This document shows, one piece after another, positions 27,801 to 35,592 of a stretch of 64,000 nt of DNA. Numbering within the stretch: position 1 is the stretch's first letter; each line of letters starts with the position of its first letter. A program made the translations under genes and the position numbers. Below the pieces are notes generated by a model, which had not been told where the DNA came from, searched no databases, and worked only from the letters and a program-made list of their open reading frames with translations. Location of the stretch: NCBI GenBank assembly GCA_020636275.1, contig JACJYD010000004.1:124001-188000 (forward strand), written 5' to 3'. The stretch comes from Lewinellaceae bacterium (GTDB taxonomy: Bacteria > Bacteroidota > Bacteroidia > Chitinophagales > Saprospiraceae).

Positions 27801-28073
27801 GACGAGCTGGCTTTTTACGACGCGCTGGAGGTAAATGACAGTGCCGTGAAGATACTTGGCGACGAAGTATTGCGCACCATTGCCAGGGAGTTGGTAGAGA
27901 AAGTCCGCCAGAATGCCACCATCGACTGGACGATCAAGGAGAGTGTGCGGGCCAGGCTGCGGGTGATGGTGAAGCGGATCTTGCGGAAATACGGCTATCC
28001 GCCGGACAAGCAGGCGCGGGCTACGGAGACGGTGTTGAGGCAGGCGGAGATGATGGCGGGGGAGTGGGGGTGA
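24816..28073 (+). CDS. hsdR: Type I restriction enzyme endonuclease/translocase subunit
   Basis: A 1085-residue motor subunit. Near the N-terminus the PD-(D/E)xK nuclease is complete: RPDVVLFVNGLPLVVLELK, ~residue 142 onward. The helicase part has Walker A TQGSGKSLSM at ~309, DEAHRTQYG at ~425, GFTGTPI (motif III) and later the AIARVNRVY motif VI. The C-terminal domain is present and of normal length. It starts 4 bp after the GmrSD-like gene. With hsdM and hsdS it makes a complete system, although split by two accessory genes. Confidence 0.97.
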   Translation: MPRLTENDIELLALERLEALGWSYAYGPDIAPDGPAKERENWSDVVLEERLRDAIARINPDVPAHLREQALKEVTRIASPDLLTNNELFHTFLTDGIEVDFHQDGQERGRKVWLADFENIDNNDFLAVNQFTVVENNQNKRPDVVLFVNGLPLVVLELKNPADENATVRKAFDQLETYKAIIPTLFTYNAICVISDGLEAKSGSISAGFSRFQAWKTADGKVEASPLIGQLETLIKGQLNKTTLLDFIRHFVVFEKSKKEDPKTGIITIQTVKKIAAYHQYYAVNMAVERTREAAGEHGSRKGGVVWHTQGSGKSLSMVFYSGKLVQALHNPTLVVITDRNDLDDQLFDTFAGSTNLLRQAPLQAESRDHLKELLKIASGGIVFTTIQKFFPEEVTDEEGNKIKGQRKESFEELSERRNIVVIADEAHRTQYGFSARNIDDLDPETGEIIGKKTVYGFAKYLRDALPKATYIGFTGTPIEKTDINTPHVFGNYIHIYDIAQAVEDGATVRIYYESRLAKIQLSEEGKHLIQELDEELAAEDLSQVQKAKAKWTKLEAIIGSPERIRQVAADIVQHFDIRQSVFEGKAMIVAMSRRIAVDLYNEIIQLRPEWHDDDLAQGSIKVVMTAASSDGPVLARHHTNKQQRKALGDRFKDPDDRFKVAIVRDMWLTGFDAPCLHTLYIDKPMQGHNLMQAIARVNRVYKDKPGGLVVDYLGIASDLKNALSFYSDSGGKGDPTEAQEMAVDLLLEKLEVVSQMFDEHPIRLIDYPQSMAAEPFLRYGEDGHFPYENYFTATTSQKLSIILAAEEHILSLEDGKNRFVREVTTLSKAFALAVPKERAMAVKEEVGFFQAVKARLVKFETTGNGRTDEEIETAIKQVVDEAIVSDKVVDIFDAAGIKKPEISILSEDFLREIQDMKHPNLALELLKKLLNDEIKLRSRRNLIQSRTLMEMLENSILRYQNKVITAAEVIQELIQLALEIKAADRRGEKLNLTEDELAFYDALEVNDSAVKILGDEVLRTIARELVEKVRQNATIDWTIKESVRARLRVMVKRILRKYGYPPDKQARATETVLRQAEMMAGEWG

Positions 28074-28091
28074 AATTTTTTGGTTCCAAAA

Positions 28092-28122
28092 TTTGAATGT
28101 GAAACAAATTGTGTTATATTTG
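28092..28122 (+). promoter_or_regulatory. Promoter overlapping the start region of the next gene
   Basis: TTTG at 28092-28095 and TATATTTG at 28115-28122, 19 bp apart, are an excellent match to the Bacteroidota -33/-7 consensus. Transcription should begin about 28129, which is inside the first annotated codons. The mRNA would then be leaderless or translation would start at the next Met (28145). Confidence 0.5.
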
Positions 28123-28123
28123 A

Positions 28124-28873
28124 ATGACAAAAGCTGAGCGTGAAATGGTAAAAACCCTATTGGAAAAAGACGAAATCAAGAAAGCCCTTGATTTGATGAA
28201 GCAGTTTTGTCCAAATAATTTGAAAGTTAGTCAGTTTTTAAGTAGATTCAATGACTTGGAAAATCATTTTTATAATGAAACATACAGTGAGGACAGGTAT
28301 ACCTCCAAAAAGAACAAGTTGAGAAAATCCATATTCAATTTCCTGGTCCAAGGTGATTCCACTCCAAGTGACCTTAAAACTGATGTACCTGTGCTTTTAT
28401 CGCCTAATGAAGATATCTTAAAAAAAGAAAACAACATGTATCATACCATCGGGAATAATCTGGGCAAGGGAGATTCGAGAAGACTATCTGAGACAAATAT
28501 TGAATTTGTGAGGGAACACATTCATGTTACCAGGATGGAAATTGCCAGCCTCCCAGTCGATCACCACTTCCTTCCTAAAATCATTAAATCTCTTGGGGAC
28601 TTAGAGCTTTCTTTTAACTCTCTGCTCAACCAGATCAGACAATCCGACAATGAGGGTACCTCTTTGGAAGTTCAGTTAAAGACGTGCCTGCAAAAGACCA
28701 AAGAAGTCTTAAAGGAAATTTCTCAGGCAAGGAGGAACAGGTCTGCTTCAGAAGCTAATGAGTACATCCGCAATTTCATTTTGCCTTATTATGATCACTC
28801 ACTGGATAAGCTTGTTAAAATTATCAACACATCATCTTCCTCCAGCTTCAATTCCAACATCAACCCTAATTGA
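28124..28873 (+). CDS. Effector-associated-domain (EAD11-like) protein
   Basis: A 249-residue soluble protein. The first ~75 residues (LLEKDEIKKALDLMKQF … SQFLSRFNDLENHFYNETYS … RKSIFNFLVQ) resemble the EAD11-type death-fold-like adaptor domains that link sensors to effectors in bacterial NTPase-centred conflict systems. That likeness is to the length, the ALxLL … RxxxLE … pattern and the closing helix, and was read by eye. The rest is helical and unrecognised. A second Met (28145) fits both the promoter position and the domain start better than the first ATG. The gene follows hsdR by 50 bp but has its own promoter. Confidence 0.5.
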   Translation: MTKAEREMVKTLLEKDEIKKALDLMKQFCPNNLKVSQFLSRFNDLENHFYNETYSEDRYTSKKNKLRKSIFNFLVQGDSTPSDLKTDVPVLLSPNEDILKKENNMYHTIGNNLGKGDSRRLSETNIEFVREHIHVTRMEIASLPVDHHFLPKIIKSLGDLELSFNSLLNQIRQSDNEGTSLEVQLKTCLQKTKEVLKEISQARRNRSASEANEYIRNFILPYYDHSLDKLVKIINTSSSSSFNSNINPN

Positions 28874-28885
28874 GAATAAATTTGG

Positions 28886-29296
28886 ATGGAAATTGACCAA
28901 CTTAAAAAGATAAATAGAGATTTAAAGGAGGACATCTTCACCATCAAGGAGGATATCGTTATTGAGATCTCAAAGGGTCTTCGGTTTGCGCCCCAAATCG
29001 AACCTCTTTTTATCATTGAGGTCAATATTTTCGTCCACGAGTTGCACCGTATATTGGAAGGCACCCACTATTACGATGAGATTGAAGAGGATATGGAATT
29101 CATTTGTAAGCATGCTTTCCACCTTGCCGATCACCTTCAAAAAACGAATGCTCAAAAATCCGCTAACAAACCAATTCCTGTCCAATTGATTGCAAACATG
29201 AAGGAAGTGGGCAAAAGATTAAAGCAGATAGCTCCACACATCCGGCTTATTGCAGGTTTTCTACTTTCCATGAATTCGCTTGACTTCAATTTTTAG
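28886..29296 (+). CDS. Helical protein of unknown function, downstream of the EAD-like gene
   Basis: A 136-residue, strongly helical protein with an amphipathic start (MEIDQLKKINRDLKEDIFTI) and HRILEGTHYYDEIEEDMEF in the middle. No signal peptide or membrane segment is present, and no family is recognised. It starts 12 bp after the EAD-like gene and is probably co-expressed with it. Confidence 0.55.
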   Translation: MEIDQLKKINRDLKEDIFTIKEDIVIEISKGLRFAPQIEPLFIIEVNIFVHELHRILEGTHYYDEIEEDMEFICKHAFHLADHLQKTNAQKSANKPIPVQLIANMKEVGKRLKQIAPHIRLIAGFLLSMNSLDFNF

Positions 29297-29337
29297 GGCT
29301 AACTATCTCCCGCATATTGAGGCTTCAAGTATTGCAA

Positions 29338-29393
29338 AAGTCAAGTTTATAGTATTAAAAACTTGACTTATTTAAAATAATCCCGCAATTTTG
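29338..29393 (+). promoter_or_regulatory. Operator-promoter of the AbiE pair
   Basis: An 11-bp perfect inverted repeat, AAGTCAAGTTT at 29338-29348 and AAACTTGACTT at 29359-29369, is followed by CAATTTTG (29386-29393), one base off the -7 consensus. The TTG of the right arm sits about 20 bp upstream as the -33 element. A dimeric AbiEi repressor bound here would block transcription, as known for AbiE autoregulation. Confidence 0.6.
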
Positions 29394-29418
29394 CCTGACA
29401 ACAAACATTGCTCCCACA

Positions 29419-30150
29419 ATGCCTAAAGTTGCCTCATCCGTCCGCATCAAGGTCCAGCAAATGGAACCTGGAACGCTTTTCGGCTATGAGCGCTTCACCC
29501 GCCTGGACGGTAATGAAGTGACGATTGCAAAGGCGCTGAGCCGGTTATCAAAGGAAGGAGCAATAAAAAGGGTGGCAAAAGGGAAGTACCTGAAACCCAG
29601 GAAGTCCGTTTTCGGGGAATCAAGGCCCAATGAAGCCCAGATATTGAAAATGCTCACCGAAAAGAATGGGAAAAAGACCGGATACCTGACTGGGACGGCC
29701 CTTTTCAACCAAATGGGATTGACCACTCAAATGCCAAGAGTCCTGGTCATTGCAACGAAAAAACCGCTCCCCCTCAGGAAGATCGAGGGGTATTCCTTTA
29801 AATTCGTAAAAAGCGAGGCTCCAATTACAGAAAGTAATATCCCTTTTCTCCAATTGTTGGATGCCTTCCGCTCTGCGAGAAGCATTCCTGGCACTGGACC
29901 CGATGAAGTGGTCACCCAGCTTATTCAGAAGGTCAGGGTATTAAGCCCGGGTGAAAGAAACCGGCTGGCAGAACTTGCCGTCTTTTACCCGCCCTCTACC
30001 CGGGCATTAGTGGGAGCAACCCTGGAAAAGCATTTTCAGGACTCCACTAATGCAAAAAGCCTTTTTAAAACACTGAATCCCCTTTCCACTTACAAGATCG
30101 GGATAAGCGATGCTCTTTTACCCAATAAAGCTAAATGGAGGATCAAATGA
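29419..30150 (+). CDS. AbiEi-like antitoxin (DUF6088 type)
   Basis: A 243-residue protein. The N-terminal ~70 residues form a winged helix (GTLFGYERFTRLDGNEVTI, then ALSRLSKEGAIKRVAKGKYL) typical of AbiEi/DUF6088. The next part (TGYLTGTALFNQMGLTTQMP) is the conserved middle of that family. In AbiE systems this protein represses its own operon and counters the AbiEii nucleotidyltransferase. The gene overlaps the toxin gene by 4 bp and has its own operator upstream. Confidence 0.8.
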   Translation: MPKVASSVRIKVQQMEPGTLFGYERFTRLDGNEVTIAKALSRLSKEGAIKRVAKGKYLKPRKSVFGESRPNEAQILKMLTEKNGKKTGYLTGTALFNQMGLTTQMPRVLVIATKKPLPLRKIEGYSFKFVKSEAPITESNIPFLQLLDAFRSARSIPGTGPDEVVTQLIQKVRVLSPGERNRLAELAVFYPPSTRALVGATLEKHFQDSTNAKSLFKTLNPLSTYKIGISDALLPNKAKWRIK

Positions 30151-30389
30151 CTTTTCACAGAACAGATCAATTTGAGGATGCTGTAAACGCAGCCGCGGCG
30201 CACTTCGGTATGCGGCCTGTATTCGTAGAAAAGGACTATTGGGTCACCTTCGCACTGAAAAACCTATCCCAGTCTGAAGAAGCCAAAAGCACCGTTTTCA
30301 AAGGTGGGACTTCTTTATCAAAAGTTTATGCATGCATAAACCGGTTTTCTGAAGACGTTGACCCACTAAAGCAGCCACTATACTCGTAA
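30147..30389 (+). pseudogene. Truncated AbiEii nucleotidyltransferase toxin
   Basis: The frame from ATG 30147 gives 80 residues. The start of the toxin is normal: VEKDYWVTFALKNL, the nucleotidyltransferase motif FKGGTSLSKVY, and RFSEDVD, which carries the catalytic acidic residues. After SEDVDP the homology stops and the frame ends at once (LKQPLYS). Full AbiEii proteins are ~250-300 residues, so about 70% is missing, including the helical half. Unless it acts as a fragment, the toxin is dead while the antitoxin is intact. Confidence 0.75.
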
Positions 30390-30557
30390 GCTGTTGTTCC
30401 AGGGATTTCTTTCCATCCATCCACTCAACAGTCCCTTCCTAAACTTCATTGATTTTCATCAAAACCTAAATTGATTTTCATCATTGGTATTTTTACGAGT
30501 TCCCCCGAAATAGCAAGATCAAAACTACTTGTTAATCGAACGCTAAAACCCCTAAAG

Positions 30558-30935
30558 ATGAGACTAATGAGCTTTTTTAAAGTATTCCACCTCTCCTTTT
30601 TCTTCCTCCTTCCCTTTGCAGCAAATTCACAGGCCATAAGATGTAATGACCTTATGGATTATGTAACAGATGAAGGCGTCTCCTATGGCCAGGTATATTC
30701 TTATCAGCTAACGAATTCCTCCTGGCTAAAGGAAGTAAAAGCCTACAAATATGAAAACATCCTGTTCGTAATCGCGGAGATCAAACAAGATGATTGGGGT
30801 ATTCGTACCAAAAAATATATTTTCTGTGGCATACCGGAAAATAATTGGAGGAATTTCACCAGCAGCTATGACCGAAGAACATATGGCGAGAGATTTCATG
30901 ATTACATCATGGATTATCGGTGTGATTGCTATTGA
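30558..30935 (+). CDS. Small exported protein, KTSC-like C-terminus
   Basis: A 125-residue protein with a signal peptide (FFKVFHLSFFFLLPFAANSQ) starting at ATG 30558. The end of the mature part (YIFCGIPENNWRNF … YGERFHDYIMDYRC) has the spacing of KTSC-like domains (Y-x-x-x-G-V-P … F … Y-F-x-x-x-I). No function is known. Two earlier in-frame codons would only add a poorly charged lead and are not used. It sits between the broken AbiE pair and a lipoprotein gene, all on the plus strand. Confidence 0.5.
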   Translation: MRLMSFFKVFHLSFFFLLPFAANSQAIRCNDLMDYVTDEGVSYGQVYSYQLTNSSWLKEVKAYKYENILFVIAEIKQDDWGIRTKKYIFCGIPENNWRNFTSSYDRRTYGERFHDYIMDYRCDCY

Positions 30936-30966
30936 TAAAAACAACCCGCTATCAAATCTTTAAAAT

Positions 30967-32079
30967 ATGAAACGAATTGTTTATCTCATTTTAGGAACAC
31001 TTCTCGTAAGCTGCTTTTCATCCAGCAAAATCCCTCCGAAGGAATACCTAAAGGTGAACGATATCGATTTGAAAATTTCCTTTTCCCCAGAAAGTATAAG
31101 CAAAAATGTGGAGTCAAATTTCGAAATAACCATCCAACCTATCGATGCAAAGGAAATGGATGGAATTGCCAATCAGGCGGCTGCGTTTGATGGCAATTAC
31201 GAAAAAACCGTTTCCTACACCACATTCATTGAAGAGGAACTTAACAGGCAAGACTTAACAAATCATGAGTTAAGAGAAATCAATCACAAAAAACAAATTC
31301 TTGAATCTGTGCAATTACAAATCCATTCCGGAGACATGCCTGCAGAAACCGGGGGAAAGCTTATGGAAAAAATCCTGAATGAAGTCGGAATTGACGGCAC
31401 CGAAAATGACTTTATTCTTGGCACCTCCAGCGCCCTAAACCCTTATAAAGTGGATAACAAATATTTGAGTGTTTTTCAGGTGACCTCCAAAAATACAGGA
31501 AATAAAATCCAACGAATAAAACTCCAGGATCTACTATTCAATAGTGGATACGAGCAACTTTATCCGTTCAATAATTCTTATTTTGAAAAATTATACGAAA
31601 AAGATCAATCGAAATTGAGAATACTATTGCGTCTTAATTTTCCTGACGAATTGATTGTCCCTCCAGGGGAAACCGTAGTGAAATATATATCTGTCCCATC
31701 TCTAAATCCAAGTACAGAAACGCTGAATATCAGACTATTGCAAGAAGATGCTACCGTAAATTATAGCTACCAGATAAAATTTGAGGGCCGATCAATTGAG
31801 AATATATTGGAAAAGTACTGGTTTGTGCGATCAGAGACAACTGGTTATTCTGTCATGTCATATTATTTTGTCTTGCAAACCAGCGATAATAGAATTTTTC
31901 CAATAAAAGACAACACCCTCTTTGTGTCTAAAGAAATGGCTGGATCACCCATTAGCATTTATGCCGCTTATACAACCATTGAGGGTTTTATTTTGGGAAA
32001 AAGGGAGAATTTTTATTTGACCGAATGCCCCAACAATATTGTTCATATTCCATTTAAAGGATATAAGCGATATAAGTAG
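30967..32079 (+). CDS. Lipoprotein of unknown function
   Basis: A 370-residue protein whose start is a lipoprotein signal (VYLILGTLLVSCFSSSKIPP, lipidation at Cys16). The mature part is strand-rich with no repeats that I recognise, and ends NIVHIPFKGYKRYK. It lies 31 bp after the KTSC-like gene and could be expressed with it. It would be anchored in the inner or outer membrane facing the periplasm. No family is assigned. Confidence 0.6.
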   Translation: MKRIVYLILGTLLVSCFSSSKIPPKEYLKVNDIDLKISFSPESISKNVESNFEITIQPIDAKEMDGIANQAAAFDGNYEKTVSYTTFIEEELNRQDLTNHELREINHKKQILESVQLQIHSGDMPAETGGKLMEKILNEVGIDGTENDFILGTSSALNPYKVDNKYLSVFQVTSKNTGNKIQRIKLQDLLFNSGYEQLYPFNNSYFEKLYEKDQSKLRILLRLNFPDELIVPPGETVVKYISVPSLNPSTETLNIRLLQEDATVNYSYQIKFEGRSIENILEKYWFVRSETTGYSVMSYYFVLQTSDNRIFPIKDNTLFVSKEMAGSPISIYAAYTTIEGFILGKRENFYLTECPNNIVHIPFKGYKRYK

Positions 32080-32306
32080 GTCCACTATTGCGGTTGCAAT
32101 TTTCCAGTATGGGCGCCTGGCTCAAGTCCTTGACACCCAGATGAGAAAGGACAGGACGTTCGATGCCCGCACTGCGGACCCTACCAGCCCTGCCTCTCCG
32201 GTTGTGTTTTCGGCCTCCCCAGGGGGAGACACAGGACCAAGCGCTGGACTAACCGAGGTACGCTCCAGCAGGGGTTTCCCCGGCCGGATTCAGGCAAATA
32301 TTAGGG

Positions 32307-34388
32307 TCAGTGCTGGGCCAAACGAAAACCGACCTTGTTGACCCTGTAGCTCGGATCGACGACGTCACTCCGATCGGACACACGACAGAGCCCATAGCTA
32401 TCGTACCAGGAGCCGCCCCGCAACACACGGCTACCTCCAGAAGAGCCTTCCGGATTAGTCTGTGATTCGGAGGAATAAGTGCGTTTTCCGTCCGCACACC
32501 ACTCCCATACATTGCCGCTCATATCGTAAATGCCCAATTCATTGGGTTTTTTCTGGCCAACCGGATGCGTTTTACCTCCTGAGTTATCACTCCACCAAGC
32601 CACTTCATCAATGTTATCGCTACCAGCATATTTGGTGTCCTTCCTTTTCTGCCCGCCACGAACAGTATATTCCCATTCTGCCTCGGTAGGAAGGCGGTAG
32701 TTGCCACCGGTTTTTTGGTTTAGGTATTTGATAAACTCCTGTATATCGTTCCAACTGACCCTTTCGACTGGGCATTGATCACATCCTCTGAAAAAAGTAT
32801 TGAATCGACTGGGGTTACCCCCCATCACCTCTTTCCATTCCGCCTGAGTCACTTCGTATTTCCCGATCTTGAAACTGCCCACCGTCACCTGATGAACTGG
32901 CTTTTCATCATCATCACAATCACTCCATTGCTCCGAAGTGCAGCCCATGGTGAAAGTGCCTCCTGCCACCGAAATCATAGTTGGTACAATTGCCTCTCCT
33001 TGATAATTAGTTTTTTTCCCAGAAATAGCTATTTGCCAGATCACAATCACAATCGCCACCACCACTATCGGCAAACCAATGAGGAGAATTGGTCTGATAC
33101 GATCCCAGGAAAAGCTTGTAGAGGGCTTGGGAGCAGCACCTACAGGTTTCTTTTTTGCATCTTTATGTTTAGATTTTCCCGCTGCTATTTTTCTCTGTTT
33201 CTCTTCCTCCTGCTGTTTTTTGCGTCGGGCTTCTTCCACTTCTCCTTGCTTCCTTAAGCGTGCCTCCTCCGCTTCTTTTTTCTCTTGCGCTTCTCCTGCC
33301 TCCGCTTCTTTTTTCTCTTGCGCTTCTCCTGCCTCGGCTTCCTTTTTCTCTTGTTCCCGGCTCAAGGCATCATCGGCTACTTGTTCCAAAGCTTCATAGG
33401 CCTGGCTGCGGTATTTTCCCTTGTGGGTGCGGCGCAGGTACTCGCGGTAGCCAGTGACGCTATCTGAGTGCTGGGCTTTCCACCACAATTGTTCTTCCTC
33501 CAGTTTGGCGATCGCTTCGTCCAGTTCACCTGAGCTGACGTATGTACTTTGGGGGTATTTTTTTTCAAAACTCAACAAGGCCTGCACGCTATTCGCTTCC
33601 AATACTACTTCCCAGGCAAGACCTTCCTCCTCTTTGGAACGGAAATAAAATTGTCCATTTCGATGTCCCGTCCCTTGAACAGGGCCATAAACAGGTTTTT
33701 GAGCGCTATTGGCTTGCGTGGCTTTTGCTACATGCTCATTCAAGAAAGTGATCGGAAGCAGGGGATCTTTATTCCTGTCCAAAAACAGGATCAGGTTTTG
33801 CGCAAAAGGACTATGTTTGCCTGGAGTACCATCCGATGCCAGTTCATTGCCACAGGAAGTCAATAACCACCGGGAAGGTAAATGATCCATCGGAGCCACA
33901 TCAGACCTTGTCTGCTCAGCAAAGAGCGTCCCGCTAAAGCAAGAATCTACGACCACATAGGTGTGGTGTGACTTTATCCTTCCAAGGAAATGTTGAATAA
34001 GCACATTAGGAAGGAAATCGTAATAGGCATCTTGCTCGGCTTCTACCGGTATCCAAAACCCTTCTTCCCTATTGTTTTTAAACGCTCCATGACCGGAGAA
34101 ATAGATAACCACGCTGTCTTTTGGAGTAACATCCTGGACCAGGACCTCAAGCGCCTGGTATATATTTTTCCGGGTAGCCTCATCATCATAAATTTCTTTG
34201 GTATGCTCAGCATCAAACTGGTATCTCTTCTGAAGCAGCTCAACAAATGCTTTTGCATCTTGCACTGCATTGCTTAAATGCGGCAAATGCTCATATTTAT
34301 TAATCCCGATTGCCAATAAGAAATTTTCTCCTTTAGGGGCATTCAAGCCGGGATCAATATGGCCGATTCCTTTTGAGGATTTAGGCAT
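32307..34388 (-). CDS. Caspase-like (C14) protease fused to a membrane-anchored FGE/SUMF1 domain
   Basis: A 693-residue multidomain protein. Residues ~20-230 are a C14 caspase-like protease with catalytic His100 (VVIYFSGHGAFK) and Cys150 (YVVVDSCFSGTLF). Residues ~240-330 are helical, with a repeat-like end (EYLRRTHKGKYRSQAYEA). A coiled coil with 11-residue repeats (EAGEAQEKKEA) and a membrane helix at ~430-450 (GLPIVVVAIVIVIWQIAI) follow. The rest is an FGE-sulfatase/SUMF1 fold (ISVAGGTFTMGC, GKYEVTQAEWKEVMG, YRLPTEAEWEYTVRGG, RVLRGGSWYDSYGLC). Such caspase plus C-type-lectin-fold fusions are typical effectors in bacterial conflict systems, with the FGE side acting as sensor or ligand. The gene stands alone on its strand. 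Confidence 0.85.
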   Translation of the reverse strand: MPKSSKGIGHIDPGLNAPKGENFLLAIGINKYEHLPHLSNAVQDAKAFVELLQKRYQFDAEHTKEIYDDEATRKNIYQALEVLVQDVTPKDSVVIYFSGHGAFKNNREEGFWIPVEAEQDAYYDFLPNVLIQHFLGRIKSHHTYVVVDSCFSGTLFAEQTRSDVAPMDHLPSRWLLTSCGNELASDGTPGKHSPFAQNLILFLDRNKDPLLPITFLNEHVAKATQANSAQKPVYGPVQGTGHRNGQFYFRSKEEEGLAWEVVLEANSVQALLSFEKKYPQSTYVSSGELDEAIAKLEEEQLWWKAQHSDSVTGYREYLRRTHKGKYRSQAYEALEQVADDALSREQEKKEAEAGEAQEKKEAEAGEAQEKKEAEEARLRKQGEVEEARRKKQQEEEKQRKIAAGKSKHKDAKKKPVGAAPKPSTSFSWDRIRPILLIGLPIVVVAIVIVIWQIAISGKKTNYQGEAIVPTMISVAGGTFTMGCTSEQWSDCDDDEKPVHQVTVGSFKIGKYEVTQAEWKEVMGGNPSRFNTFFRGCDQCPVERVSWNDIQEFIKYLNQKTGGNYRLPTEAEWEYTVRGGQKRKDTKYAGSDNIDEVAWWSDNSGGKTHPVGQKKPNELGIYDMSGNVWEWCADGKRTYSSESQTNPEGSSGGSRVLRGGSWYDSYGLCRVSDRSDVVDPSYRVNKVGFRLAQH
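32313..32410 (-). other. Possible diversity-generating variable region at the FGE C-terminus
   Basis: The last ~35 residues (GGSWYDSYGLCRVSDRSDVV, then DPSYRVNKVGFRLAQH) have the layout of retroelement variable regions in C-type-lectin folds: a fixed RGGSW and GFR frame with many variable codons ending in C or T (TAC, GAT, AGC, TAT, GAC, GTC). Downstream of the stop on the same strand are a GC-rich stretch and GGGG-AAA-CCCC (32271-32281) and CTCCCC-GGGGAG hairpins, where an initiation-of-homing site would lie. No reverse transcriptase is in the window. Confidence 0.3.
33271..33353. repeat. 2.5 copies of a 33-bp coding repeat in the coiled coil
   Basis: Units at 33271-33303, 33304-33336 and a partial copy at 33337-33353 (GCTTCTTTTTTCTCTTGCGC start on the plus strand) encode successive 11-residue EAGEAQEKKEA steps of the caspase-FGE protein. 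Confidence 0.9.
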
Positions 34389-34476
34389 AAGTAAAAAAGT
34401 AAAACAGTCTGGTAAATATAAGAAAAGAAAGGAATGAAAAAAATCGTAAATTTGTTACCAAGCATACCAAACCGCT

Positions 34477-35040
34477 ATGCCAATGACCACCAGAATCAGC
34501 GTACCACTCTCCAAGATGAATGAAAAGTTCATCAAGGAGCTCAAGAAGAAGTATCCGGGGCATGTGCGCCTGGATATTCAGGTTGTGGATATGGACGCCA
34601 TTCCCACTTTCACAGAAGATAACTTTTGGAGCATCATCGCCCTGCTGGACTGGGATGCAAAGGGAGGACGTGAGGAGGTATTGGCCACTGCCATTGCCGT
34701 TTTATCCGAACATCCCGAAAGCCATATCTACCTGTTTGAAGATATGCTGTCGGAAAAGCTTTTCCAACTGGACACCAAAGCCCACGCCGCTGCAGCTTAT
34801 CCGGAAGATGGGCATTTCTCTGAAGATGGTTTCCTGTATATCCGGGCGTCCGTGGTGGCTACCGGCAAAGAACGGTTTGAAGCCGTGCTGAAAAATCCAT
34901 CCCTAATGCCTTCCGATGAAGATTTTGAACCGCTCCTTTCCCTGGCAGCCCTGGCCTATGAGCGCAAAACAAAATCTCCATTCGACTATATGCCCCCTAT
35001 AAGTTATGAGACTTATGCCAACGAAGCAGGGTGGCTTTAG
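34477..35040 (+). CDS. DUF4240 domain protein (first paralogue)
   Basis: A 187-residue soluble protein. The part from TFTEDNFWSIIALLDWDAK to IYLFEDMLSEKLFQLDT matches the DUF4240 pattern (F-W-x-x-I … L … F-x-x-x-L). The N-terminus (ISVPLSKMNEKFIKELKKKY) is shared with the paralogue at 36777. The function of the family is not known; it often sits near toxin-like genes. A TAAATTTG box at 34447-34454 precedes it. It overlaps or abuts the next small gene, with which it is probably co-expressed. Confidence 0.7.
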   Translation: MPMTTRISVPLSKMNEKFIKELKKKYPGHVRLDIQVVDMDAIPTFTEDNFWSIIALLDWDAKGGREEVLATAIAVLSEHPESHIYLFEDMLSEKLFQLDTKAHAAAAYPEDGHFSEDGFLYIRASVVATGKERFEAVLKNPSLMPSDEDFEPLLSLAALAYERKTKSPFDYMPPISYETYANEAGWL

Positions 35041-35054
35041 AAAAATGGATATTT

Positions 35055-35372
35055 ATGCACCGGAACTCTCACGACAATAAGGATCCGCATCACCTGTATG
35101 AAATCTTCGACAAGCAGGAGAAGGAGGTTTTCAAATATGGTATCAGCTCTGATCCCATTGAGGAAGATGGTATGAGCCGTCGCACTCGCAGGCAACTGAA
35201 ATACCTAAACCTGGCAGCAGGCTGGATCCGATATTTCGTTCGCATCCTGATCACAGGTATCTCCGGTCGCCAACGCGCAGAAGAAATCGAGGATGAACAC
35301 ATCGAAGCCTTTGAAAAGAAGCACGGAAAAATGCCTCGCGGAAACTTGCGGAAGAATAGGAAGAATCGGTAA
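35055..35372 (+). CDS. Small basic GIY-YIG-like protein, possible orphan toxin domain
   Basis: A 105-residue basic protein from ATG 35055 (an in-frame GTG at 35031 overlaps the previous stop). HHLYEIFDKQEKEVFKYGIS, then RRQLKYLNLAAGWIRY, GRQRAEEIEDEHIEAFEKKH and MPRGNLRKNR follow the order Y-x-x-x … Y-G-I-S … R … E … G-x-x-P-R-G-N. That order is seen in GIY-YIG-related C-terminal tips of RHS-type toxins. No delivery module is attached, so it could be a stand-alone or captured toxin domain whose partner is the neighbouring DUF4240 gene. This is inference from pattern and position. Confidence 0.45.
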   Translation: MHRNSHDNKDPHHLYEIFDKQEKEVFKYGISSDPIEEDGMSRRTRRQLKYLNLAAGWIRYFVRILITGISGRQRAEEIEDEHIEAFEKKHGKMPRGNLRKNRKNR

Positions 35373-35592
35373 AATTTCTACCCAAATGATGGCATAGTAA
35401 TCTGAGATCGGATCATGAAATTCACCTCAGCATCCCCTATTTGTGTTCCTAAAAGTGAGAGGGATAATGTTAAAGTTAAACCCATTAGCTTGATTTAATA
35501 TCACCATATTTGAAGATTTCCAAAAATACCGGGAATTTTTTATTAAAAGGAAAGCATCCAAATCATCCCCGAATTATTCTAAAGTATTAAGA

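Noticed and set aside
32039..32341. Short plus-strand frame in the gap after the lipoprotein gene
   Set aside because: It overlaps the convergent gene's C-terminus and the hairpins, has no start signal, and shows no family pattern.
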